Position numbers and translations under genes: made by a program
Assembly: GCA_030052745.1 (NCBI GenBank)
Contig: JANBVO010000028.1
Span: 124,001 to 188,000 of the forward strand
Source of the DNA: Pleurostoma richardsiae
Lineage: Eukaryota > Ascomycota > Sordariomycetes > Calosphaeriales > Pleurostomataceae
Length of the DNA: 64,000 nt
Direction of reading: 5' to 3'
Shown: piece after piece, positions 33,953 through 44,479 of the stretch
How positions within the stretch are numbered: position 1 is the stretch's first letter
Layout of the letters: each line of letters begins with the position of its first letter
Notes under the pieces: model-generated
Seen by the model: only the letters and a program-made list of their open reading frames with translations
What the model was told of the DNA's origin: nothing
Databases searched by the model: none

Positions 33953-36900
33953 ATGGAGGCGTTACTCGGCCTCAGCACCGGCCGGGACGACGCGCCTAAG
34001 AACCGTATCTGCAGCTCTACCGAGGAGCTTCAGCTACAACTGACCGGGATTCTGGAGGCCAAAGTATTGCCGACCAAAGCAGAGCACGTCTCTGAGACGT
34101 TTGAGCTGCGACAGAATGCGGTCTTTACAGTCGACGTGTCAGACGAGAACGACCCTCCCGAGAATCCTGAGAACCTCGACCCAGCTACAAGTGAGATATC
34201 GCTCCGCTCCCCCGTAAGGAGGGCAGGAAGGTGTTCGGCTAACGGTAATGAAGCTATGCGGGAAATACGTGCGATCGATACGGTGGTAGATCAACCGCAG
34301 GACGACCCAATCCTTCAGAAGGCAGTCGCGAAACATATCGCGAGCTCAATCGGAGTAATAGATGGAAGCAGCTGGGTGGTGCGCCAGGTGTCGCGTGGCA
34401 CCTCCGGCTGGACGTTCACGTACATCTGCAAGGACTCGATGCAATCCTGGATGCGGCAGAATGCTAGAAGTACTGCGCGGTCTGCTGTCGCCATATCCAG
34501 TGGGAAGGATGGGCAGGACCCGGTCACTCTGGGTAAGAGCCAGCAACAAGCAGGCGGCGTACTGTTCTAACACTCCGAACTCTAGCTCGACCTGCCTTCG
34601 ACTGCCGGGGTACCGTCACCATTGCCTTCGTCCGATCGAGCAAGTTGATCACTGTCAAGTATGATCACACCCCATTCCACCGGACAGTGGCAGAACTGAT
34701 GGACTACTGCACACCTCCTCAGCCTGTTACTGCATCAGGCAAACCCCAAGGCACCGATGAGGAGAATGGGAATGGCACCAAGAAAAGAAAGAAGAGCCAG
34801 GTCGACGGGGTGCAAGGAGGTGAGGGAAGTGCTCAAAAGAAGAGGAAGAAGAAGGACAGCAATGTCTCCAACGCTGCAGAGAGCGGGGAGATACCACCCG
34901 AGATCCCCGGGACCGCGTCCACGCCAGCATCAGGACCCGATAGTACCCCTCGAGCCGCGAAGCCAAGGAATCCCCGGGTGTCCAAGAAAGGGACACCGCG
35001 AAAGAGTACCAGCTCGCAACTGGTTGGGGCTGACTCTGAGCAGCCCTCTGAACAGTCGCAACGACAGCCAGATGCGTCCGCGTACTCTCAGTCCACGTTG
35101 AATCTTCCGCCCGGAGAAGCGGCTAGGCGTCGCGAGGTAGCTTTCAAACTTCTAATCGACGCGAATATTGATCCTCAGACGCTCAGCCTAGAGCAACAAA
35201 ACATCTTTGCAAACCAGTCTCCGGACCTTCAGAAGGAGTCTCTAGCTATGCTGATCAAATATGGTGCGGAGAGGCTCCGGATTGTACACCCTAACAAGGA
35301 CGCCGCGACCGGTAGCCCTCCTGCACCACCTACCCCTGTTACGAGCACCCAATCATCCGATCAAACGCCCGGTGCATCAGACCCAGCAACACCTTCTGGG
35401 AAGAGGAAGCCACGAAAGAAGTCGGATGTCAACGGCGATACTATAGCAACAGCTGGGACGCCGAAGCCGAAACAGACTCGTGGTAGCTGTGAGTCCTGCA
35501 AAGCAAGGAAGGTGAAAGTAAGTGAACGCCGCCTGCGTCCGCCCGTAAGATCGCACGGCTCATGCTCACATTGTCAAGTGTCCGAAGCAGAAGCCTGAAT
35601 GTTCGGAATGCAAGAGCAACAATCTCTCCTGCTTCTATGGGCCGCCACGGGTCAGGAACAACAAGCCAGCTAAACCTGCAGAAGTCGTGCAGGATGAGCA
35701 GCTTGACGAGCAGCCGCTGGAAGAAGAGGAAGCGTCAGACCTGGGTTCGCCCGGATTTGTAAGCTCAAACTCTCCTATCCCCAACCTCCGTCCTGTCGAT
35801 ATTTCCACGGCGTACCATCCAGAGCCTAATGACTATTCTCAGTCAAATACGTCTGGCCTGGCCATGCCGCAGGCCATACCAGCAGAAGCCACGCAGGAAT
35901 CAGAGTACACCCATTACTCCGTCCAACAAACTGAGCCCGGATCTTCTGCCGATGGACTCTCATATCCCCCGCAGCCGCAACAAGCGCCTGACCATACGTA
36001 CCATGATCCTTCGGTTCCACCACCACAGCTAGCACCGGAGCTGGCTCCTCAGACGGCTTCAAAGTTCCGGAGTGTCCGCGCTTCTGCTTCTGCCGCGCGA
36101 CGGAGCCTGCCATCGGCGCCATCGTTACCGTCCGGCCAGAACCAGACTGCTCAAGCAACAGCGGCGTCGTGGCAAAGCCCGTCGGTTGCCAGTGCTCAAG
36201 CGTCCTCTCTGACTTCACCGACTATGGTCCACCAGACGAATGGTAGACAGCCCAAGTCTCGAAAGTCCGAAAACACAGCCTATCACGCCGATCAGCCATA
36301 TGACAATGGCATTCAGCAAGCTGCCTCTGTCTCGCACGCAACCCTCCAACAATCGGCTGAGCCTACTACCGCAGCAAGAACGTCGTCCTCTTTCCAGACA
36401 TCAGCGCAGGCTTCTCGGGCGAAGTCTAGGCAGGACCAGAGACCTAACAGTCGAGCGAGCGCTGGAACGAGCGCATCCTCAACATATCAAGACACGACGC
36501 AGGCTGGTACCAGTCATTCGACATATTCGACAACTTCGGTGGCCGACGCCAGCTCAGTGACCAGCTATGATCCATACCCGCACTATTCGACGGATGCGCC
36601 AAGCAATCAGTCTGAAACTCGTGGGAGTTATGAATCCTATAGCAATCAGCCTGTGAATGCCACAGCCTATCCCGCCTATGACGGTTACAGTACGCGGTCG
36701 CATACGGCTGCTAATTCGACAAATCCCGTCACGCAGTCGATGTCACCGTCTTACAGCACGAGCACTGCACCTAGCACGTCTCAGTGGTCGACCTCGAACA
36801 GCCGCGACACCCATTCCTACCCCACGGATAATGCCGCGGCTACGTCTTCTTCGTACAATATCCCCCAGTCATCTACGCTGCAGCATCAGACCGCTCAGTC

Positions 36901-37252
36901 GTTTAATGCCCGGCCGCGGTCCACGGCACCGCAGTTGAGATCATCCAGCAGCAACTATTCGCAGCAGTCCCAGCAGCCTTACGGCTCATATACGTCACAG
37001 CCGCAGACTTCGTCGAGCCATCAGCAGTCGAACTGGTACGGGTTCACGCCTGCTAACAGCTCTTCGCCCAGTTATGGATCAGGCTCGCGCGGAACCGGCA
37101 CGAGCGGGTACGGACAGACGACGTCCAGAGGCTCCGACTCTTATCATCAGCAGCAGCATAGGTCTATGAATGTGACAGGCCACACATACAGCAGCATAGA
37201 CGGCGGAGAGCAGGACATATATGATCTGCTGCGTGGCGGCACGGGCCACTAG
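33953..37252 (+). CDS. Long Zn(II)2Cys6 transcription factor with internal zinc cluster
   Basis: Nuclear regulator of 1061 aa in three exons (33953-34532, 34586-35517, 35579-37252). The zinc cluster is not N-terminal: its cysteines fall at about residues 495, 498, 505, 512, 515 and 522 (CESCKARKVK then CPKQKPECSECKSNNLSC), and the 61-nt intron 2 falls between the second and third cysteines. The N-terminal 220 residues look folded (VDGSSWVVRQVSRGTSGWTFTYICKD and TVTIAFVRSSKLITVKYDHTPFHRTVAELMDY), but I do not know the domain. A basic nuclear-localisation stretch (KKRKKSQ, KKRKKKDSN) comes next, then a helical block before the zinc cluster (EVAFKLLIDANIDPQTLSLEQQ). Residues 540-1060 are Ser/Gln/Tyr/Thr-rich and disordered, a likely activation or phase-separating region. 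No fungal_trans domain is seen. Target genes are unknown. Confidence 0.88.
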
Positions 37253-37998
37253 ACTGCGGGGGGAAAGGAGAGTCAGATTATTGGGAGTCACCTAGGACTA
37301 GGAACTCCCTAAATGGTGACATTTAAGTCGGCTAAGGGAGTCAAAGGGCGTATGGAAAATCATGAGCCTTGCGATTATTACGATGATTTCCGATGATTTT
37401 CGATGAAAGGCACCAAGAAGATGCCACTCGATGATTTGAAGGCTCTCCCATTCGATCACACCGGACAGGATGGAAGGGCAAGAAGTTTGGAGGTTCTCAT
37501 CTCTCATGAATTCTTGCTTTCAGCGTCTTCAGAATATATACCCTGACACATGTTGTCTACGCGCGATGAGCTAGCAGATACCACGGCATAGAGTGGATGG
37601 AAAGCAGGTCTATCAAATCCCTGGGAGAGTCTCAGCATCCTGAGGATGATGATGAGGCTACTCTGGCGGCCACAGATGAGAAGAAATTCATCCAATGACA
37701 TCGTTGATTATGATGAATTCATTATGCCGTCTCGAAACGCTACTATCCCTTGATGGTTTCTATCAGTGATACCGTAGGAGAAGAGAGATGTATATAAATC
37801 AAGCCATGCCCCAACTCCTCCTCATAACCCATATAGCCTCAGTCGACTTACCGACGGGCCAATCCTTCTCTGTTTGCCGCCCTATAACCGTGTAGCAATG
37901 CCATAGTCCCTGTTATACTCCAACCCGCTCAAAACCTTCCCAGACCAGGTCCAAATCCCCCCATTTTTCTTCCCCAGCTCCTTGTTCGCCATATTATT
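37253..37998. other. Convergent intergenic region
   Basis: 3' ends of the long regulator (plus) and the third MFS gene (minus). Around 37370-37405 CGATGATTT-like units recur imperfectly, and TATATAAAT occurs at about 37791. No coding sequence recognised. Confidence 0.4.
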
Positions 37999-39801
37999 TT
38001 AGGAAGAGACAGCGAACTTGCTGAGAGCCCTCAGCCTAGCCCCGTAGAAGTACAGCACCCAGATGCCGATGATGCCGATGGTCGACAGGCCGCCCAGCAG
38101 GCTGGTGCCCCTGGCGACGCCGAGGTTGCCGTACAGCGGGCCGGCGAAGAGGATGGACCCGCAGGCGAGGGCGCTGCGGAAGAAGTCGTTGCCGGCGAAG
38201 AGCGAGGCGGCGTACTGCGGGTAGGACAGGGGCACGTAGACGAAGATGCACTGCATGACGACGAAGACGGTGGCGCCGTAGACGGTGATGCCGATGGTGG
38301 GCGCGATCCAGGGGAAGCGGCGGTCGGCGGTCCAGGCGAAGATGAAGAGGCCGATCGTCGGGCCGAAGGCGGCCAGCAGGGCGGGCGCGAGGCGGCTCTC
38401 CTGCGGGGGGAAGCCGCGGGCGCGGATGCGCGGGTTCACGTAGTAGGCGACGTAGCCGACGTAGGTGGCGACGCCGATGAGGCAGGCGACGAGGATGCAC
38501 AGGAAGACGAGGCCGACCTGGCCCGGGGACATGCCGTAGTAGACGGGGTAGACGAGGGGGAAGACCTCGAAGAAGGAGTAGTAGATGCCGTAGATGATGG
38601 CCGTGTACACCTGCACGAACAGGATGGCCGGGTCCTTGATCGTGATCTCCATGGGCTTGATGAGCGCGTCGGCCAGCACCGCCGAGGCGCGCAGCCCCCG
38701 CTGGTCGATCTCGCTCTGCGACATGAAGCGCGCGCTGCCCGTCAGCTTGCGCAGGCGGCGGGCGCGCCGCAGCAGGATGTTGGACGCGCTGGTCTCGGGC
38801 AGGAGGAGGAACATGGCGACGAACATCGGGATGGAGGCCCACAGGATCTCGAGGAGGGACCAGCGCCAGCCCTTGACGGGGACGGAGAAGCCGGACAGGA
38901 GAGGGCCCAGCGCGGGACCCATGTATGCAAAAGCGACCCACGCGGTCATCGCGTAGGGGAGGCTCATCAGGGAGTACATGTCGCCGATGGAGGCGCCGCC
39001 CGAAGCCAGGCAAGGGGAGCCGAAAAATCCCTGCAAGAACCGTAGGACCATCAGACCGGGGTAGTTCTGAATGACGGCCGTCGGTATCGACACGATCACG
39101 AAGAGGAACATAGTGACGATGTATATCGGATTCCGCCCGATGGCCGGAAGCTCGGACAGAGGGCTAAAGAGCAAGGGCCCCGTCCCGTAGCCAAGAACGA
39201 AGAGCGAGAGGCCCAGAGCTGCCTTTGTGGAGCTGACACCGAACTCCTTCATCACTCCCGGCTCAGACGTCGTGTAGATAGCTGATGACATGTACACAAC
39301 GAAAGTGTACACGCAGAGGACGGCAGTGACGAGGAACCGCCTCATGTTCGACCAGTTTTGTGGATTCTCGGGGTCGTCACTGTAGTACCAGTCGACGAGA
39401 ATGGTCCCATCCTTCGTCTTCCGGGGAACAACTGGTATCGACTTTGTCTTGTCCAGCTCATGCTGCTCGTCGACCTCGAGTCTCTCCTCAGTGTATGGAA
39501 CGGTCTCCTCGCGGCTCTTGGACCGCTGCAGGCCGAGCGGGGCGGCCTCGTAAGGCTGGGCATCGCGGTTTTCCCCTTGCTTCTCCTCGTCGTCAGTAAC
39601 GGAGGAGGCGTAGCCTGTCGCTGGCGTGCTCTCGAATAAGGTCGGTTGACTGGGGTTCTCGTCCTCGTTCATGATCTGGACCCATGCGTCCGGCAGCTTG
39701 AAGCCGGGCTTCTCCTCCGGGTACTGTAGCAGTCTGTTGCGGCTCAGGAGGCGGATGATGCCACCGAGGGCGGACTCCCGCAACTGGGCGGACGACGCCA
39801 T
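37999..39801 (-). CDS. MFS multidrug transporter, DHA1 (Flr1/Caf5-like)
   Basis: Predicted 12-helix plasma-membrane drug:proton antiporter, 600 aa, encoded without introns. A long hydrophilic N terminus (1-150) ends in DWYYSDDPENPQNWSNMRRF, the standard lead-in to helix 1 of this family. Also present are SSAIYTTSEPGVMKEFGVS, SPLSELPAIGRNPIYI (motif A), RFLQGFFGSPCLASGGASIGD, PALGPLLSGFSVPVKGWRW, LLPETSASNILLRRARRLRK, and in the second half YGIYYSFFEVFPLVY and VPLSYPQYAASLFAGNDFFRS. This set matches fungal Flr1-type exporters of benomyl, fluconazole and cycloheximide. It is clearly a different subgroup from the MFS gene at 11 kb. The second half is GC-rich with strong third-position G/C bias, which creates long antisense and shifted open frames that should be ignored. 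Confidence 0.92.
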   Translation of the reverse strand: MASSAQLRESALGGIIRLLSRNRLLQYPEEKPGFKLPDAWVQIMNEDENPSQPTLFESTPATGYASSVTDDEEKQGENRDAQPYEAAPLGLQRSKSREETVPYTEERLEVDEQHELDKTKSIPVVPRKTKDGTILVDWYYSDDPENPQNWSNMRRFLVTAVLCVYTFVVYMSSAIYTTSEPGVMKEFGVSSTKAALGLSLFVLGYGTGPLLFSPLSELPAIGRNPIYIVTMFLFVIVSIPTAVIQNYPGLMVLRFLQGFFGSPCLASGGASIGDMYSLMSLPYAMTAWVAFAYMGPALGPLLSGFSVPVKGWRWSLLEILWASIPMFVAMFLLLPETSASNILLRRARRLRKLTGSARFMSQSEIDQRGLRASAVLADALIKPMEITIKDPAILFVQVYTAIIYGIYYSFFEVFPLVYPVYYGMSPGQVGLVFLCILVACLIGVATYVGYVAYYVNPRIRARGFPPQESRLAPALLAAFGPTIGLFIFAWTADRRFPWIAPTIGITVYGATVFVVMQCIFVYVPLSYPQYAASLFAGNDFFRSALACGSILFAGPLYGNLGVARGTSLLGGLSTIGIIGIWVLYFYGARLRALSKFAVSS

Positions 39802-41427
39802 CTCAACTGCAAGGCTGGAGAAACTAATATTAAGGAGTAGGGTATTATGTTGGTCTCTAAAGGAAATAGAGGGGTAGAGAAGTTGAATACGTCAAAGCAC
39901 TAATAGACCAAGTTGAAAGTTGGACCTGAGAAACCGTGTCTAGCGTCTTGTGCCTGCCTCTTTACCTTGTTGTCAAGGCTGAAGAGACCTGAACAGCTCG
40001 CTATGATGACGAAAGAAGAGAGACATCACCAACCTGAAGCGAGGACCCCAATACTTATAGACCGATCTCGACATAAGAAAGGGCCTCGATACATCTTACC
40101 TGACGAGTGACATACACCGGGATCTGCTTCTTGGCATGGAGATATCGCGAGGCAGAGAAGACGGCGGAATTAGGCTTACAGCCATCACCAAACGGCAGAC
40201 GGACCAATTTGCAGGGCGGCGATTACCAAGCGGGGATGCAGTTGCGAGGAGTCAAAGCCGGGATCTGGTACGACTGGTACATTTTACTGATGGTGCCAGA
40301 TCTAAGCGCGAGCGGCTGTTTCGGTTTAGCACCATCCACGCAGATGTCACAGTCAGATCTTGGGGCGAAGGGGGGGAAGCTCTGCCCAACAAGGGCGTAC
40401 GTAAACTCCGTGTTGGTGGGCTCGATGGATGGATGGCTTGATAATTGTGTCTGCCCACCCTGCATTAGCGGATTCGCACGTCAAGGCAGTGGCATGTCGC
40501 CATGTCACTGTATCACCAGAGTTGTTAGGTCCTTGGACAGAGCGGTCAGCCTTGCTCTAACAGTTCTTTGTCGAAGTCTGAGTTTCCCCTCCATGGGATA
40601 ATCACTAATCGCCAGCCTTATGTCCGGAGGGTCTCGGGGCTGATGGTGCTTTGTCCGCACCAACCGGATCTGCTAGTGCAGTCCGGCATTTATCAGCCAT
40701 CTGCTATCTTAGCTCCATCTTGGCGCGAAGAAGATGAAAGAAGCTTAAATTGGCCCGAGTCCTTGGGCGGGTTACGAATGCATCATCGTTTTCGTGATTA
40801 GAAATCTGGTGGACTGGCTGCCGTCTTTTGACCTATCAGAGATGCAGTCCAGGCCATTTGTCAGGGACACAGGGCCTGCGCGCATACGAAGGACTTCGAA
40901 AAAGGTCTGGGAACTGTCTGTATTGACTTTGGGTGTTTTTGCATGATCGCATTTGTATGTACAAGCCGAAACGCAGATACGAAATGTCTGCGTCGTACGT
41001 AGGCCCCCCAGACATTTGCTTAGACTCTCCGTGGAGCTCTCCAAGACTAGTTCTGACTCATAGCGTGGAATGACTAAGGGCCTTGAGGCTCCTTCTGGCG
41101 GCGATGGAAGATGCCGTGAGCAGTGACACCTCTTTAGAGTGAAACATATGTCTGTGATAGGCAGCATCAGCCAAGGGCCAAGTAAGACCCACGTCTGGTT
41201 GGCCAGCATCATCCAGTATCTCTGGAGGTATCCGCAGAAGATAACACACATGTCCGAGGAGTGACGCACCCGGCCAGACTCGATTTCCGAGGTGGTCTCT
41301 TCGGAGGCTCCTTTATCTGACGGTCGCCGTATCAATCACCACCCGCGGCCGGCGAGCGACGGTAGCCAGGCCCGAACACGGCGGAATTCTCACACCTCCT
41401 CCGGCTGGTAAGCAGCGAAGTGACGAG
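39802..41427. other. 1.6-kb intergenic region
   Basis: Upstream of the Flr1-like MFS gene (minus) and downstream of the PPR gene (minus). It should hold the MFS promoter. Open frames of 60-190 codons lack any recognisable feature. No RNA gene or repeat seen. Confidence 0.4.
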
Positions 41428-43397
41428 TTAGAAGGAGGCCGCCCTCATCGAAGGCCTACTGTCGTGTAGAGATGCGGCACCCACAGTCTGACTGACATGA
41501 CCCCCTCCTTTACCAGTGTTTCCCTTCACTTGCTCGGAAGCCTCGGCGTGGATCTTGTCAACGAGATGCCTGGCATCAGCGGTAAGGTCCATCCCCTTCT
41601 CTTTGCACGCCTCTAGCACGGACCACGCTGCGTCGTCCCCCTCGCGGAGGCACCTTTCAAGCAGCGCGAGAACCATCTCCCTGTTCGCCACAGTATTGAA
41701 GGTCGCCCACGCGTCAAAGGTGCCACCGCTGCGCATGGCGTCGGTGAAGAAGCGCAAGGCAAGTACATGGTCGCCATATCTGCTGTGAACGTTGACCAGG
41801 GCGCGGTCGATCGGCCCGCCCCGCGTGAGAGAGAACGCCTCCATCTCCGACTTGAGGAAGTCCACAACCGCTGGTTGGCGGCATGCCTCGAAAAGAGGCT
41901 GGAATGTGACGGCATCGGGCCCCTCCTTACAGACCTCCCGAACCCTCCTATACAGATCTAGTGCCTTGTCGAACTGCCCACACCCGACTGCACCCTCGAT
42001 GACGACGTTAAACGCAGCGATCGGGACGATGGTTCTCGCCTTGAGACTGAACAGAGCCTGGATAGCTTGGTCCACTAGACCTGCCGACCGTTTCAGCGCT
42101 AGGTAGACAGACCTCGTGCTTCCTCGACCGGGCAGCATGCCCGCATCGTTCATGATACAGAGAACGTTGAGTGCGTTCTCGACATCGCCCACCGCCATGT
42201 AGCTATCCATTAGCCCCTCGAAGTGCTCCTTGCCGAGCTTCGTATCTCGGCTGGATATGTACTGGATTGCCTCCATCACGAGGCCGGAGTCACCCTGACG
42301 GGACGCGCAGTTGATGACGTTGAGCGCGATACCGTCCGAAGGACTGAGCAGGCACGGCTGCACAGTCTTGTTCCACGCGTACTTGGTGCCCTCGTAGTGC
42401 ATTGCCTGGCTGCAGATGTCAAGCACAAAGTACCAGACGTTGAGCGGAACCTCCATCGCCAGGCTCGTTCTGTGGTGGACGATCCGCACAGCCTCGTCCA
42501 CGAACCCCATCTGCCCTAGAACATAGATAAAGAGGTCGTAAACCCAGGGCTCGACGGGCAGGTCTTGACGACACATGTGGTCCAGCTTCTCCAAGGCGAG
42601 CTCATACTGGCCGTCACGGAGAAGCCCGATGGCAACGCTCTGTATGCCTTGCGGGTCAGACTCGATCCATCTCTCCCTCATCTCTGCCAGGATGGTGTTC
42701 CTCAACAAGTAGTCCGGATGGACGGCCAGTGTCTGTGGTCACAGTTAGCCCCCATCACTGCCAGCGACTCCGCTAGTGTCCCATCCAGTGGATCGGCACC
42801 CACAAGTAAGGCGTAATGGTATACACTGGACGACCACTGCATCCGGGTGTCACGCATCTCTTTCAAAAGCTCCTTCACCGCCTCTGCCGAGCCTTGGGTG
42901 TCGGCATTCGCGAGGACGAGTGCCTCGTACATCAGCGTGTTCGGCTCCTCCCCTCGGTCCTCGATGAGGTGCTTGATGAAGACGGCAACCCTCTCGGCGG
43001 CGCTCCTGCACTCGGCCGTCCCTCGGATTCCGCTGCAGAACTCTCGGAGGGACTCATAGATCATCGCGGTAGTGGCCGACTTGAGCTCCTTGTAGGGTGG
43101 CGCGGTGCGGGCGAGCAGGGACACATTTGGTGCCGAATCCCCTTCATCTCGGCGGTGGGTGTTCCCCTTGCGGGATTCCTTCGCAATTTGCGTGGCCTGG
43201 CGCCTACTGTGCAGGGCGCGGTATTGTTGTGACGGACCGTAAACGGGTGATAGACATCGAAAGGCGGGAGACGGAAGACGTAGTGCTCGTGGCTTGAAAG
43301 GATCCCGGCGGGCTACGGCCTTGGCCAGGAAGCCCGCGTCAACAGAAGGACATAAGCAGCGCCATAGCCCATCGACTATCACCTGGGCCGCCGACAT
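41428..43397 (-). CDS. Mitochondrial pentatricopeptide-repeat (PPR) protein
   Basis: Likely matrix protein acting on mitochondrial RNA stability or translation. Exons 43397-42804 and 42732-41428 give 632 aa. The first 90 residues are Arg/Ser/Ala-rich with few acids, fitting a mitochondrial presequence. From about 100 to 580 it consists of paired amphipathic helices with PPR character, for example EPNTLMYEALVLANADTQGS, PVEPWVYDLFIYVLGQMG, EHFEGLMDSYMAVGDVENAL and PIAAFNVVIEGAVGCGQFDKA. The 71-nt intron has a GTGGGT donor, GCTAACT branch and ACAG acceptor, and it rejoins YALL to TLAVHPDYLLRNTILAEMRERW, a block conserved in filamentous-fungal PPR proteins. I cannot tell which yeast PPR it matches, so no symbol is given. 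The last 40 residues are low-complexity. Confidence 0.82.
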
Positions 43398-43906
43398 GGA
43401 AGCTGTTGAGAGAACGTCCCCTAGAACACAATGCAGGGTTCTTCGACAATTCGACTTCCGGTTGCCGGTGCGGAAGCAAGCTAAAATGTTACCTTTGAAG
43501 TATCGCGATACGAGTCACGTGCTGCACGAGGACATAGGCAGATTAAGAGGAAAGCGGAACTGGAGAAATGAGTCTTGCGGCAGCTCGATTTATTCAGTAG
43601 CTGAACGCCGATCGCCTGTCTTAAGGTATTTCACAGTCTAACTGGACTGTCTATAGGAGTGCATGCACCTGCCAGGTCAGCCATGACCACGCCCGTCCGT
43701 AGCATGTATGCCCACCGAGGGAGCGGTATCATCTATGCCGCCATCCCCGCGTCTGGATCTGTGATCCCAGACCCGAAGCGGATGCTTCATCCTTCCAACA
43801 TAGTGTTGTTTCAGACCTCATACCTGGGGTCCTCGGTCGCTTCAAGGCGGTCACCGTTGGTATCACAATATCACCTTCCAACGTCACGCCCATGTCCTGT
43901 CAACGC
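43398..43906. other. Intergenic region, PPR promoter and LSM4 3' end
   Basis: 509 bp upstream of the PPR start and downstream of the LSM4 stop. Nothing recognisable. Confidence 0.4.
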
Positions 43907-44479
43907 TCATGCGCCACGACCTCTCCCACGACCACGACCCTGGCCTCTTCCGCCACGTCCTCGGTCTCCTCCACGGCCGCCATGGTCGCCTCTCTGGCCA
44001 CCGCGCCCGCCACGGAATCCTCCCTGCTGACCACTCTGCTGGTCCTTGACCATGTCGATGATCTCGTCGGGCACTCGAAGATACTTGATCTGTACCACGA
44101 CCAAGTCAGTACAGCCCCACAAAGAAACAAAGCGCTTGTACGCGATTAAAGAGAAACGTACGTTATTGCCCTTCACGTAGGCCTCCGGTAATCGCATGAA
44201 TTTATCTCCCTCCTACGCAGGGTCAGCTCCAGGCCCGTCCAGTGCGTCGCCAGGGGAGGCGAGGAACATACCGGGCTCGTCTGGACGACCTCCTTTAATG
44301 TCAGGTTCATCCAGGTGTCGCATAGGACAAGATGGCCGTTGAGAGTCTCTCCATTCTTGAGCTCAACGAGCATGGGGTGCCCTTGGGCGGCGTTCAGCAA
44401 ACCGAGGGGCAACTGATAGGTGACAAGTTAGCGCGATCGAATAGAGGGAGGAGAGCCACGGAGATCGAGGACGCACCAT
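43907..44479 (-). CDS. LSM4: U6 snRNA-associated Sm-like protein LSM4
   Basis: Member of the Lsm1-7 ring (cytoplasmic mRNA decapping) and the Lsm2-8 ring (U6 snRNA). Four exons (44479-44477, 44412-44272, 44212-44162, 44089-43907) give 125 aa. The first exon is the start codon alone; a 64-nt intron with a GTGCGT donor and CTAAC branch follows directly. This is required because the conserved N terminus [23 protein letters not shown] has no in-frame ATG in its own exon. Sm motif 1 is [25 protein letters not shown]; Sm motif 2 is [16 protein letters not shown]. The last 45 residues are a Gly/Arg RGG tail ([17 protein letters not shown]), usual for Lsm4 and a target for arginine methylation. Intron positions 2 and 3 (59 and 72 nt) fall at SP|EGDKF and GNN|IKYL. 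Confidence 0.93.

Noticed and set aside
38036-39013. 325-codon frame overlapping the third MFS gene
   Set aside because: Arg/Pro/His-rich shifted frame of the same GC-rich exon; the in-frame protein has all MFS motifs.
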